DNA of 64,000 nucleotides. Origin: Planotetraspora mira (lineage in GTDB: Bacteria; Actinomycetota; Actinomycetes; Streptosporangiales; Streptosporangiaceae). Of this stretch, positions 49,919 to 58,696 are shown piece after piece; the stretch's first letter is position 1, and the number at the start of each line of letters is the position of its first letter. The stretch is taken from the NCBI RefSeq assembly GCF_016863275.1, contig NZ_BOOO01000008.1:124001-188000 (forward strand). Reading direction: 5' to 3'. The notes under the pieces are model-generated. The model did no database searches. It worked only from the letters and a program-made list of their open reading frames with translations, and was not told the origin of the DNA. Position numbers and translations under genes: made by a program.

Positions 49919-51087
49919 GGTAGCGAGGCGCGGAGGCGGAACTCCCCCGAGGTGATCTCGTGGTCGAGCCGTCCTCCGGCGAGCCGTACCCGTTCGGTCA
50001 GCCCGATCAGGCCGGTGCCGCTGCCCGGGATGGCGGGCACGGTCGACGGGTCGTCCGGCAGCGGGTTGCGCAGGTCGATGACCAGCCCCGTTCCCGGCCG
50101 GCCATCGAGCAACACCTCGACGGGAACGCCGGGAGCGTGCTTGCGGGCGTTGGTCAGCCCCTCCTGGACGACTCGGTAGGCCGTCCGCCCGGTCGTGGCC
50201 GGAAGCGCCGCCGGGTCCGCCGTCCGGTCGTCCAACCGCACGCGCATTCCCGCGTCGAGCGACTCGCCGACCAGCCGGGGCAGGTCGGTCAGCACGGGCT
50301 GCGGCCGTCCCTCGCCGGCGGTCTCCTCAGGGCCGTCGTCGCGCAGCAGGCTGATGACCTCACGCAACTCGTCGAGCGCCTGGTGCACCCCCGCCCGCAC
50401 CACGCCGGCGGCGCGGGACAGCTTCTCCGGAGACGCGTCGGGACGGAACTCCAGCGCGCCCGCGTAGGTGGCGACCAGGGAGAGCCGGTGGGCCAGGACG
50501 TCGTGCATCTCACGGGCGATCTGGGCGCGCTCGGCGATCCTCGCCTCCGCGACTCGGCGGCCCTGCTCCGCCTCCGCGCGGTCGGCGCGCTCACGCAGCG
50601 ACACGATCAGGCTGTGCCGGGCCTGCCCCAGCGCGCCCCAGCCGACCAGCGCGGCGTACGCGACGACGGTCATGAACACCCACCAGCCGTACGACAGCCC
50701 TCCCGGCGGTCGCGACAGGGCCTGGATCGCGTGCGCCGCGATCCCCGCCGCCGCCACCGCGCCCGCGACGGGGAAGCGGCGCCATCGGGCGACGTACCAG
50801 GCGCTCATGGTGGCTGTCGGCGTGGCGACCGGTGACAGCGCGACCAGCACCGTCAGCGCGAGGGCCCCGGTGACAGGCCGGTGGAGCAGTAAGGGTACGA
50901 GGGCGCAGGCCGCCGTCCCGACCACCAGGTCGACGACCAGAGCCGTCGTCGTTCCGTGCGCGTCGGTCTGGCCCCAGAACGCGAGCGCGGTCATCGCGGT
51001 CATCCCGAGCGTCACCGCGACCGTGACGGCCCGTCCGGGGACGCCCGCGCGAGGGCTCATCATCTCGGCCGGTGCACACTCATTCAC
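49906..51087 (-). CDS. Sensor histidine kinase, NarL/DesK type
   Basis: 393 residues. About six N-terminal membrane helices (for example AVTVAVTLGMTAMTALAF and WVFMTVVAYAALVGWGAL) precede HisKA_3 IAREMHDVLAHRLSLVATYA and an HATPase domain with VQEGLTNARKHAPG and GTGLIGLTERV. The first glycine box lacks the usual DDG, reading IDLRNPLPD, as in many members of this subfamily. The start at 51087 is a GTG; ATGs at 51063 and 51060 are alternatives. Confidence 0.92.
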   Translation of the reverse strand: MNECAPAEMMSPRAGVPGRAVTVAVTLGMTAMTALAFWGQTDAHGTTTALVVDLVVGTAACALVPLLLHRPVTGALALTVLVALSPVATPTATMSAWYVARWRRFPVAGAVAAAGIAAHAIQALSRPPGGLSYGWWVFMTVVAYAALVGWGALGQARHSLIVSLRERADRAEAEQGRRVAEARIAERAQIAREMHDVLAHRLSLVATYAGALEFRPDASPEKLSRAAGVVRAGVHQALDELREVISLLRDDGPEETAGEGRPQPVLTDLPRLVGESLDAGMRVRLDDRTADPAALPATTGRTAYRVVQEGLTNARKHAPGVPVEVLLDGRPGTGLVIDLRNPLPDDPSTVPAIPGSGTGLIGLTERVRLAGGRLDHEITSGEFRLRASLPWPA

Positions 51088-51273
51088 CCGCTCACAGTAG
51101 ATCGGAGCGCCGGATCCCCGACACCGACCAAAGTCGATGCTCCGCCCGACCTGAGTCGTACCGTCCGCGGCCTCGCGGCCGATGCGCCGGCCGTCGCAAG
51201 CGGGTCATTCTGCACTGGACCGCAGGGAAACAACCCCGGCGGCACGGCGCTTCACCCCCCGAAGGGAACGAAA

Positions 51274-51705
51274 ATGTCCGCTCGCTCCGATCTCGCACCC
51301 GCCTCCACCACCCCGGCGACCGACCGGCCCACCCAAGTCCGCCGGCTCGTCGTCGTGGCCGGCGCCTCGGTCGCCGCCCTGGCGGTCTGGGCGGTCGCCG
51401 ACCCCCTCGCCGGGATCGACCTGACCGTACGGCTCAGCGGTGCCGAGCAGCACGTCGGCGCGGGCGCCGTCGTGGCCGCGAGCCTCGTCGCCGGGTTCGC
51501 GGCCTGGGCGTCACTCGCGCTCCTGGAGCGCCTCATGAGAAGGGGCCGCCGCATATGGACGGTGCTCGCCGTCGTGGTGCTCGCGCTCTCGCTCAGCGGC
51601 CCCCTCGGCGCGGTCGGTGCCGCGAGCTTGGTGGCACTCGCGTGCATGCATCTGACCGTCGGCGCCGTGCTCATCCCGGGCCTGACCGTACGGCGCCGCG
51701 GGTGA
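51274..51705 (+). CDS. DUF6069-like four-helix membrane protein
   Basis: 143 residues with four hydrophobic helices, including LVVVAGASVAALAVWAVA, AGAVVAASLVAGFAAWASLA, VLAVVVLALSLSGPLGAVGA and MHLTVGAVLIPGL. The layout fits DUF6069 membrane proteins, common in actinobacteria and of unknown function. GAAGGGAA stands about 5 nt before the ATG at 51274. Its stop overlaps the methyltransferase GTG. It is divergent from the kinase-regulator operon, a possible regulator by position. Confidence 0.78.
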   Translation: MSARSDLAPASTTPATDRPTQVRRLVVVAGASVAALAVWAVADPLAGIDLTVRLSGAEQHVGAGAVVAASLVAGFAAWASLALLERLMRRGRRIWTVLAVVVLALSLSGPLGAVGAASLVALACMHLTVGAVLIPGLTVRRRG

Positions 51706-52337
51706 ACGCGGGACGCACTACCGGGCCGGACACGGATCACGGCCCGGCGGGTGCGCGCGAGCCGATCGGCGACATGGCCGCCTACACCAGGCGCAAGCAC
51801 CGGCTCCTCGGCTCCCTGACCGGCACGGTTCTCGAAGTCGGGGCCGGCAGGGGGGCCAACTTCGGCCTCCTCCCCGCGGGCGTGGCCTGGATCGGCCTCG
51901 AACCGGACCGGCGGCAGCATGGACGGCTGACACGGGCCGCCGCCGCCCACGGCCGTCGACCGACGATCCTCGACGCCCCGGCTGAGGCGATCCCGCTGCC
52001 TGACGGGAGCGTGGACGCCGTCCTGTCGACCGTCGTCCTGTGCTCGGTGGCCGACCCCGGCCGCGTCCTCGCCGAGATCCGGCGAGTGCTGCGGCGCCCC
52101 GGCCGTTTCCTGTTCTTCGAACACGTCGCGGCGCCTGCGGGCACATGGGCGCGGCGGTCGCAACGTCTCTGGTCCGGTCTCTCCCGGCTCAGCGGGGACG
52201 GGTGCGATCCCTGCCGGGAGACCTGGAAGACCATCGGGCGTGCGGGCTGGGAGGGCGTCGACCTGCGATGGTTCTCCTCCGGAAGGCGCCTCGCCGTGCA
52301 CGGGCCGTACATCGCCGGGCAGGCGTTCATCCGCTGA
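51702..52337 (+). CDS. Class I SAM-dependent methyltransferase
   Basis: 211 residues from a GTG overlapping the DUF6069 stop. SAM motifs are VLEVGAGRGANFGLLP near residue 44, GLEPD, and VDAVLSTVVLCSVADP, followed by LRRPGRFLFFEHV. A CDPCRET motif near the C-terminus fits the METTL7-like/UbiE-like branch that often acts on thiols or hydrophobic molecules. Substrate unknown. Confidence 0.88.
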   Translation: MNAGRTTGPDTDHGPAGAREPIGDMAAYTRRKHRLLGSLTGTVLEVGAGRGANFGLLPAGVAWIGLEPDRRQHGRLTRAAAAHGRRPTILDAPAEAIPLPDGSVDAVLSTVVLCSVADPGRVLAEIRRVLRRPGRFLFFEHVAAPAGTWARRSQRLWSGLSRLSGDGCDPCRETWKTIGRAGWEGVDLRWFSSGRRLAVHGPYIAGQAFIR

Positions 52338-52402
52338 CCTCAGACCCGAATGATCGCGAATGTCGTCCCGTCTCGCTACGGTCGCTCCAGCGAGAGGAGA
52401 TC

Positions 52403-53506
52403 ATGCGCATGAGCGACGAAGAGACAGATGGTGAGAGGTTCCGGAGCAGGGTGCGCGGCTGCCTGCTCGGCGGTGCGATCGGCGACGCCCTGGGTGCGCC
52501 CGTCGAGTTCGACTCCCTCCAGGTCATCCGGCGCGTCCATGGCCGGGACGGACTGACCGGCCTCGTGCACGACTGGCGCGGCAAGGTCGGTCTCGTCACC
52601 GACGACACCCAGATGACGCTGTTCACCGTCGAGGGGCTGATCCGGGCCGGTGTGCGCCGGAGAGGGAAGGGCATCGCCGGGGCAGAGGTCGACGTCGTCC
52701 GGAACGCCTATCTGCGCTGGCTCGACACCCAGGACCACCGCTCGCCGCCGCCCGCGGACGGCCTCGTCCGCACGGGATGGCTCCGCGAGCAGACCTGGCT
52801 GTACTCGCGACGCGCGCCCGGCAACGCCTGCCTGTCCGGCCTGCATCAGAACCTCGGCCCGCTCGCCGCGCCGGGCATGCCGGGCCCGGTCAATCCCGGA
52901 TCCAAGGGCTGCGGCACCGTCATGCGTTCCGCCCCCTTCGGCCTGGCCGCATCCGACGCGTCCGGCGCCTTCCGGCTCGCCGCGGAATGCGCCCAGATCA
53001 CCCACGGACATCCGACGGGATACGTCGCGGCCGGGGCCTTCGCCGCGATCGTCTTCTTCCTGTCGCGTGGCGACACGGTGAGCCAGGCCGTACAGCAGAC
53101 ACTCGGCCTGCTCGGCGGGCAGCCCGCACACGAGGAGACGACCGTCGCGGTCGAGGCCGCGGTCGCGCTGGCGGGCGAGGGACGCCCGTCGCCGGAGGCC
53201 GTAGAGAGCCTCGGCGGCGCCTGGGTCGCCGAGGAGGCACTCGCGATCGGCGTCTACTGCGCCCTCGTCAGCGAGGACGACATCGAGCGGGCGCTGCTGC
53301 TGTCCGTCAACCATTCCGGAGACAGCGACTCCACCGGGTCCCTCTGCGGCAACCTCCTGGGCGCCCGCCACGGCGAGGCGGCTCTGCCCCGCCCCTGGCT
53401 GTCCCGGCTGGAGGGCGGGGACACCATCACCGAACTCGCCGACGACCTCACCGACCTGCTCACCGGTTCCGGTGACCCGCGACCGGACAGGTATCCCGGC
53501 ACCTGA
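52403..53506 (+). CDS. ADP-ribosylglycohydrolase family protein
   Basis: 367 residues. DraG-type metal-binding motifs are present: LLGGAIGDALGAPVEF, TDDTQMTLFTVEGL and NHSGDSDSTGSLCGNLLGA. The family removes ADP-ribose from proteins or nucleic acids using a dinuclear metal centre. GAGGAG lies 3 nt before the ATG at 52403 and 9 nt before an in-frame ATG at 52409, the better-spaced start. No ADP-ribosyltransferase gene is nearby. Confidence 0.92.
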   Translation: MRMSDEETDGERFRSRVRGCLLGGAIGDALGAPVEFDSLQVIRRVHGRDGLTGLVHDWRGKVGLVTDDTQMTLFTVEGLIRAGVRRRGKGIAGAEVDVVRNAYLRWLDTQDHRSPPPADGLVRTGWLREQTWLYSRRAPGNACLSGLHQNLGPLAAPGMPGPVNPGSKGCGTVMRSAPFGLAASDASGAFRLAAECAQITHGHPTGYVAAGAFAAIVFFLSRGDTVSQAVQQTLGLLGGQPAHEETTVAVEAAVALAGEGRPSPEAVESLGGAWVAEEALAIGVYCALVSEDDIERALLLSVNHSGDSDSTGSLCGNLLGARHGEAALPRPWLSRLEGGDTITELADDLTDLLTGSGDPRPDRYPGT

Positions 53507-53583
53507 CTGCGGGCCGGCACGTTCTTTCCTCCTGCCTGTTCCTCCCGCCTGCTCTACCCGCGTGCGACGACCTCGCGCGGCGG

Positions 53584-54603
53584 TCAGCGGCGCGGATCCA
53601 CATGGATCTTCGGGGCGTCGCCCCATTCGGGACGGCGTTCGCCGCCGAGGACCGCGGCGAGGTCCTCCAGGGCGACGGTCGCCGCGACGAGCGGCCGCGG
53701 ATCGACGGCGCCGGAGGCGTAGAGGTCGACGGTGCCCTCCAGACCGCCGGAGGCACTGAGCACGCCGACGGCGGTGACGTCCTTGAGTGCGATGGTCCGG
53801 GTGTCGACGAGGCTCGGCTCACCGGCGAGGCCGATGTAGACGACGCGCCGTCCCGGCTCGACCAGTTCGAGGGCGAGCGCGGGCAGCGCGGCGGCGTTCG
53901 ACGCGTCGATGACGGCGTCGAACCGGAGCGCCGGCAGTGTCTCCGTGGTCCACACATGGGCGAAGCCGAGACGTCGGGCGAAGTCCAGCGACTGTCTCGT
54001 ACGGCCGAGCAGGTGGACCTCGGCTCCTTCCGCCGCGGCGATCCGGGCGGCGAGCAGCCCGATCGTGCCGGGTCCCAGGACGAGCAGCCGCTCACCGGGC
54101 TGGAGGCCCGCCCCCCGCACGGCGCGCAGCGCGTTGCCTCCCGGCTCGACCAGGGCGCCGAGCGCGGGATCGAGCGTGTCGGGCAGCGACTGCAGGGCAC
54201 GCACCGGCACCGGGAGTTGCTCGGCGAGGCCGCCCGGCCGGCCGTTGCGGATGCCGATCTCATAGCGGTCGGCGCACAGATGCCGGCGACCGGCGCGGCA
54301 ACGGTGGCAGTGCCCGCAGCCGAGCATGGTGTCGCCGGTGACCCGCCTGCCGATCCAGGAGGGGTCTGCCGCGTCGCCGACGGCGGAGACGACGCCGGCC
54401 CACTCGTGGCCGATCCGGATCGGGTAACGCGCCTCGCCGGTGTGCAGGTAGGCCATCTCACCGGAGAAGAACTCGGCGTCGGTTCCGCAGACGCCGGCAC
54501 ACTCGACGTCGACGATCACCTCGTCGGGAAGGGGCTCCGGCCGTGGGACGTCCCGCACCTCGCCCCGTCCGGGCCCGGTGATGACGAACGCGCGCATGGT
54601 CAT
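53584..54603 (-). CDS. Zinc-dependent alcohol dehydrogenase (MDR)
   Basis: 339 residues. Catalytic zinc ligands are in AGVCGTDAEF and RIGHEWAGVV; the structural zinc loop GCGHCHRCRAGRRHLC has four Cys. The Rossmann glycine motif is VLGPGTIGLLAA. It oxidises a secondary alcohol or polyol, or the reverse. The start at 54603 is ATG, with another at 54597. Confidence 0.93.
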   Translation of the reverse strand: MTMRAFVITGPGRGEVRDVPRPEPLPDEVIVDVECAGVCGTDAEFFSGEMAYLHTGEARYPIRIGHEWAGVVSAVGDAADPSWIGRRVTGDTMLGCGHCHRCRAGRRHLCADRYEIGIRNGRPGGLAEQLPVPVRALQSLPDTLDPALGALVEPGGNALRAVRGAGLQPGERLLVLGPGTIGLLAARIAAAEGAEVHLLGRTRQSLDFARRLGFAHVWTTETLPALRFDAVIDASNAAALPALALELVEPGRRVVYIGLAGEPSLVDTRTIALKDVTAVGVLSASGGLEGTVDLYASGAVDPRPLVAATVALEDLAAVLGGERRPEWGDAPKIHVDPRR

Positions 54604-54774
54604 CGCGGTGCCGGAACCCGCCGTGCGCGTCCTGCGCGCCTGCCGATTTCCGACCTTGGCCGAGGCGGCCTGTGCACGTCTTCGGGCTCCACAGGGCGGT
54701 ATCGTACCGGCGTTCCGTTTATCAGAGCATTGTTCCGATGGGTCCCGACGGCGGGACGTGTGGGCCGCGACCCG

Positions 54775-55785
54775 TCAGGGCTCGCCGGGCTCACTCCGCC
54801 CGGCGTGATCCCGGGGTGACGCCGGACCCGCTCCCGCCGCACGGACGGCGCGGGCACCCAGCTCTCGCAGGTAGGCCACCAGTTCAGGCGGGTCGTGCAC
54901 CTCCACCTCGCACCCGAGCATGAGCAACCGCGCGGCCAGCCACTCCAGGGTGTCGGCCCGCCCGCGCAGGCGGCAGCAGTGCCGGTCGATCGGCTCGACG
55001 TCGCCGGCGGCGGCGCCGAGGGCCGCCACCACCTGGCGGGCGGGCATATGCACGGTCGCCGCCACCTCGTAGGAAGGCGCGAGTGAGTACATCCTGCTCC
55101 TGACGAATGCCACCGCGTCCTTCTCAGGCGGTTCACGCGGCGGGACGCGCACGCCGGTCGGAAAGGGGTCGCCGATCCGGTCGACCCGGAAGATCCGCCA
55201 GTCGTCCCGGTCGAGGTCGTAGGCCAGCAGGTACCAGCGGCGCCCGGCCGCGACCACGCGGTACGGCTCGACCAGGCGCCTGCTCTCGCTCCCGTCAGCC
55301 GCCTCGTAGGCGAAGCGCAGCCGTTCCCGATTGACCGCGGCGGCACCGAGGACCGCCAGGTGCCGGGGGTCGAAACTCGGCCCGCCCGCCGACGGCATCG
55401 GGACGGTCGCGGCGCCGAGAGCTCCCACCCGGGCCCGCAACCGAGACGGCAGCACCTGCTCGAGCTTGGCCAGCGCCCGCACCGACGACTCCTCGATGCC
55501 GTCCACCGGATGCCACGCCGCGGTGCGCAGACCCACCGCGATCGCCACCGCCTCCTCGTCGTCCAGCAGCAGCGGGGGCATGGCCGTACCCGCGGCGAGC
55601 CGGTAGCCGCCGGCGGCGCCCATCGTCGCCCGCACCGGATAGCCCAGCTCACGCAGCCGGTCGATGTCACGCCGGATGGTGCGGGGGCTGACCTGGAGGC
55701 GCTCGGCCAGCTCGGTGCCGGGCCACTCCCGGGTGGTCTGCAGGAGGGACAGGAGCGTGAGCAGCCGTGCGGAGGTGTCGCCCAT
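54775..55785 (-). CDS. WYL-domain HTH transcriptional regulator
   Basis: 336 residues. An HTH_11-type winged helix begins ARLLTLLSLLQTTREWPGTE with SPRTIRRDIDRLRELGYPV. The WYL domain includes RRLVEPYRVVAAGRRWYLLA and a YafY-like C-terminal extension. WYL proteins sense ligands, often nucleic-acid-derived, and several respond to DNA damage. It is divergent from the AlkZ-like gene across 61 bp, a notable pairing. Confidence 0.93.
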   Translation of the reverse strand: MGDTSARLLTLLSLLQTTREWPGTELAERLQVSPRTIRRDIDRLRELGYPVRATMGAAGGYRLAAGTAMPPLLLDDEEAVAIAVGLRTAAWHPVDGIEESSVRALAKLEQVLPSRLRARVGALGAATVPMPSAGGPSFDPRHLAVLGAAAVNRERLRFAYEAADGSESRRLVEPYRVVAAGRRWYLLAYDLDRDDWRIFRVDRIGDPFPTGVRVPPREPPEKDAVAFVRSRMYSLAPSYEVAATVHMPARQVVAALGAAAGDVEPIDRHCCRLRGRADTLEWLAARLLMLGCEVEVHDPPELVAYLRELGARAVRAAGAGPASPRDHAGRSEPGEP

Positions 55786-55846
55786 GGATCCATCCTGCCG
55801 ACCATTTGGGCCAGGATCTGACCTACATGATGCCTAGGGTCGCCTC

Positions 55847-57010
55847 ATGAGCACCGAGACCGACCCCGTCCGCCTCTCCTTCCGCGACGTGTGCGCCCGG
55901 CGGCTGGAGTGGCATGGGCTGGCGCGCCCGTCGGCCGGATCACGGCCCGCCGACGTGGCCCGCGCCATGGCGGGCGTGCACGCGCAGGTAATCTCAGGCG
56001 CCGAGCTCGGCGTCGGCCTGCGCATCGCGGGCGTGACGCGCACCGACGTCCGGACCGCCCTGTGGGGCGACCACAGTCTGATCAAGACGTTCGGCCCGCG
56101 CGGCACCGTCCATCTGCTGCCGCGTGACGACCTGCCCCTGTGGGTCGCGGCGCTGTCGGCCGTCCCACCCCCGCGCGAGGGGTTCCCCGAGGACGTACGG
56201 ATGACCCCGGAGCAGACCGAGAAGGTCCTCGCGGCCATCGCGGAGGCCTTGCAGGACGGAGAGCTGACGATCGACGAGCTCAACGACGAGGTGATCCACC
56301 GGGCGGGGTCCTGGGCGGGAGACCTGGTCATGCCCGCGTTCCAGGGCAGGTGGGCGCGCTGGCGCCAGGCCGTCCACCTCGCAGGGATGCGGGGCGTTCT
56401 GTGTTTCGGACCCAACAGGGGCCGCAAGGTCACCTACACCCATCCCGGCCGGTGGTCGCCGGGGTTCGAACCCGCCGAGACGCCTCCTGCCCTCGCCCAC
56501 GTGGTGAAGAGCTATCTGCGGGCGTACGGCCCGGCCACGCCCCAGCGGTTCGCGCACTGGCTCAACGCCCCGGCCCGCTGGGCGGCCGACCTGTTCGCGT
56601 CCCTGGCCGGTGACCTCCAGCAGGTCGAGGTCGAAGGAGTCGCCGCGTGGGTGGTCGCGGGTGACACCGCGGTGCCCGCCCCCGTGGCGCCGTCGGTACG
56701 GCTGCTCCCCTACTTCGACACCTACGCCTACCGTGTCGGCAACCAGCCACCGGGGCTGCTCTATCCGGGCCGGGCCGGCGAGCGGGTGCTCCGGGGGAAC
56801 TTCCAGGCCCTGATCGTCGACGGAGTGGTCGCCGGGCTGTGGCATCAGCGCCGCTCGGGCGGCCGGGTCGACCTGACCGTCGAGCCGCTCGTGCGGCTCG
56901 ACGCCTCGCAGCAGGACGAGCTCGGCCACCAGGCGGAACGAGTCGGCGAGATCCTCGAGGCGAGGGCCCGGCTGACGATCGGCACCGTCACCGTCGGCGG
57001 TCACGCGTAG
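55847..57010 (+). CDS. AlkZ-like winged-helix DNA glycosylase family protein
   Basis: 387 residues of the HTH_42/AlkZ-like family. MAGVHAQVISGAELGVGLRI carries a His-Ala-Gln at the place of the catalytic Gln-x-Gln of AlkZ, which suggests the AlkZ2-like branch. FGPRGTVHLLPRDDLPLW and LLPYFDTYAYRVG are other family markers. AlkZ enzymes excise bulky or crosslinked alkylated bases and confer self-resistance to genotoxic natural products. TAGGGT eight bases before the ATG and no ribosome site suggest a leaderless mRNA. The adjacent WYL regulator is its likely controller. Confidence 0.85.
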   Translation: MSTETDPVRLSFRDVCARRLEWHGLARPSAGSRPADVARAMAGVHAQVISGAELGVGLRIAGVTRTDVRTALWGDHSLIKTFGPRGTVHLLPRDDLPLWVAALSAVPPPREGFPEDVRMTPEQTEKVLAAIAEALQDGELTIDELNDEVIHRAGSWAGDLVMPAFQGRWARWRQAVHLAGMRGVLCFGPNRGRKVTYTHPGRWSPGFEPAETPPALAHVVKSYLRAYGPATPQRFAHWLNAPARWAADLFASLAGDLQQVEVEGVAAWVVAGDTAVPAPVAPSVRLLPYFDTYAYRVGNQPPGLLYPGRAGERVLRGNFQALIVDGVVAGLWHQRRSGGRVDLTVEPLVRLDASQQDELGHQAERVGEILEARARLTIGTVTVGGHA

Positions 57011-57029
57011 ACGCCGCGGAGGTGCCGTG

Positions 57030-57073
57030 ATCGGATTCCCGGGGAGAGAACCGGTCATCGGATTCCCGGGGAG
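57030..57073. repeat. 17-bp direct repeat between convergent genes
   Basis: ATCGGATTCCCGGGGAG occurs at 57030-57046 and again at 57057-57073, a 27-bp spacing. It fills most of the gap between the AlkZ-like stop and the convergent kinase stop. Its role is unknown; CCCGGG within each copy is self-complementary. Confidence 0.85.
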
Positions 57074-57080
57074 GAAGCCG

Positions 57081-58544
57081 TCAGGACTCGGCCAGGGGGA
57101 TCCTGAAGACGAACCTGGCCCCGCCGCCGGGTGACTCGCCGGCCCGCAACGATCCGCCGTGCGCGTGGGCGACGTCGCGGGCGATGGCCAGGCCGAGGCC
57201 GGTGCCCCCGTGGTCGCGGCTGCGGGCGGCGTCCAGCCGGGTGAACCGTTCGAAGACGCGTTCGCGATCGGTCTCGGGGATGCCCGGCCCGTCGTCGGAC
57301 ACCACCAGTTCCGCGAAGCCGCCGCACCGTCCCACCTGGACCTCCACGCTGTTCCGCGCGTGCCGCTGGGCGTTGTCGAGCAGATTCCGCAGGGCCCGGA
57401 CGATCTGGGCCTGGACCGCGCTGACGAACACGTCAGGTTCGGCCCACAGCCGCACCTGCGGCCTTCCCGGCCGCTCGGAGACCTCGCGCTGGACCAGGTC
57501 CGACAGGTTCACGTGCGCCCTCTCGCCCTCACCGGTGGACTCGACCCTGGCCAGCAGCAGCAGATCGGTGATGATCTGCTCGAGCCGGTCGACGTCACCC
57601 ATCGCGTCGTCCAGCAGGGCGACCAGGTCGGTCTCCTTCGGATGCATCTGCGCCTCTTCAAGCTCCGTCCGCAATCCCGCGAGCGGGGTGCGCAGCTCAT
57701 GCGAGGCGTCGGCGACGAATTGGCGCTGCCTGCTCAGGATCCGGTCGCTGGAACGCTTGGCGTTCTCGATCCGGCCCAGCGTGCCGTTCACGGTCCGGGC
57801 GAGCCGGGCGATCTCGTCGTCTCCCGGAGGCTCGGGGACCCGTCCGCTCAGGTCGTTGAAGTTGATCGCGGCGAGGTCGGTGCGGATCACCTCCACGGGC
57901 TTGAGCGTGCGACCGGTCACCTGCCACGTCGCCCACGCCGCCAGGAGCACCAGCACGGCGTCCTGAATCCCGAACAACCGGGCGAAGATCTCCGTCGAGG
58001 TCAGCGCGGCGACCGGCCGGCCCGCGTAGACGACCGGCGAGTTCGCCGACGGCAGTACGCGGAGCGCCGACAGCCGGACGCACCCCACCTGCGCGGAGGC
58101 ACAGGTCTGCACGTCGCGCTCCGGATCGCTCGCACTCGGCCAGACCGAGCTGAGGGGCGGGAGCCCCCGGGCGTCCTTTGAGGCGTCGATCACATGGCGG
58201 TCCGGCGCGACCACCTGGATCAGGGGCGCGCCCCCCACCCGCGGGAGAATCGGATCGGTCGTGGTTCCCGCCCGGACGGCCGCCGCCGTGAGGTCGGCCT
58301 GTTGCCTGGCCTCCAGCCAGATGGCGTCGGCGATGGCCTGGCGACCCACCGCTCCCTCAGCGACGGCCGTGGGGACGAGGAGAGCCAGGGCCAGCAGCGT
58401 GACGAGAGCGGTGATGCGGCCACGGATGGAGCGCGGGCGCGCATACAACAACACGCGCCGGACGCGCGCCGCGCGCCCGGGCCTGCCGGCCGTAACGCTT
58501 CCCCCTCGCAGATACCCCATCTCCCCCGATAGAGGGAATTGCAT
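57081..58544 (-). CDS. Orphan HAMP/HisKA sensor histidine kinase
   Basis: 487 residues. Membrane helix ITALVTLLALALLVPTAVA, an extracytoplasmic domain with two Cys (QTCASAQVGC), a second helix VLVLLAAWATWQVTG, HAMP, then HisKA FVADASHELRTPLAGL and HATPase (LLDNAQRHARN, VSDDGPGIP, GGTGLGLAI). No response regulator gene is adjacent, so its partner is elsewhere. The N-terminus is uncertain: ATGs at 58544 and 58517 are both in frame. The first lies in a palindrome. Confidence 0.9.
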   Translation of the reverse strand: MQFPLSGEMGYLRGGSVTAGRPGRAARVRRVLLYARPRSIRGRITALVTLLALALLVPTAVAEGAVGRQAIADAIWLEARQQADLTAAAVRAGTTTDPILPRVGGAPLIQVVAPDRHVIDASKDARGLPPLSSVWPSASDPERDVQTCASAQVGCVRLSALRVLPSANSPVVYAGRPVAALTSTEIFARLFGIQDAVLVLLAAWATWQVTGRTLKPVEVIRTDLAAINFNDLSGRVPEPPGDDEIARLARTVNGTLGRIENAKRSSDRILSRQRQFVADASHELRTPLAGLRTELEEAQMHPKETDLVALLDDAMGDVDRLEQIITDLLLLARVESTGEGERAHVNLSDLVQREVSERPGRPQVRLWAEPDVFVSAVQAQIVRALRNLLDNAQRHARNSVEVQVGRCGGFAELVVSDDGPGIPETDRERVFERFTRLDAARSRDHGGTGLGLAIARDVAHAHGGSLRAGESPGGGARFVFRIPLAES

Positions 58545-58553
58545 ACTGTATGC
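58541..58553. promoter_or_regulatory. 13-bp palindrome at kinase start
   Basis: GCATAC and GTATGC flank a single T at 58541-58553. The sequence covers the ATG at 58544 and the bases just upstream, within an AT-richer patch. It may be an operator or -10 region of the kinase gene if translation begins further downstream. Confidence 0.4.
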
Positions 58554-58696
58554 GCCTTATGGATGCTACATATCCCCACTGGTCGAACCGGCCGTCGCCC
58601 TGATGCGGACGGACGCCGGTGGTGACTCCTCCACGATTCCAGCCCGTGGGGCGCTCGTCGTTACCGCCAGCCACCATTCGACCCTCCCGCTCGCAC

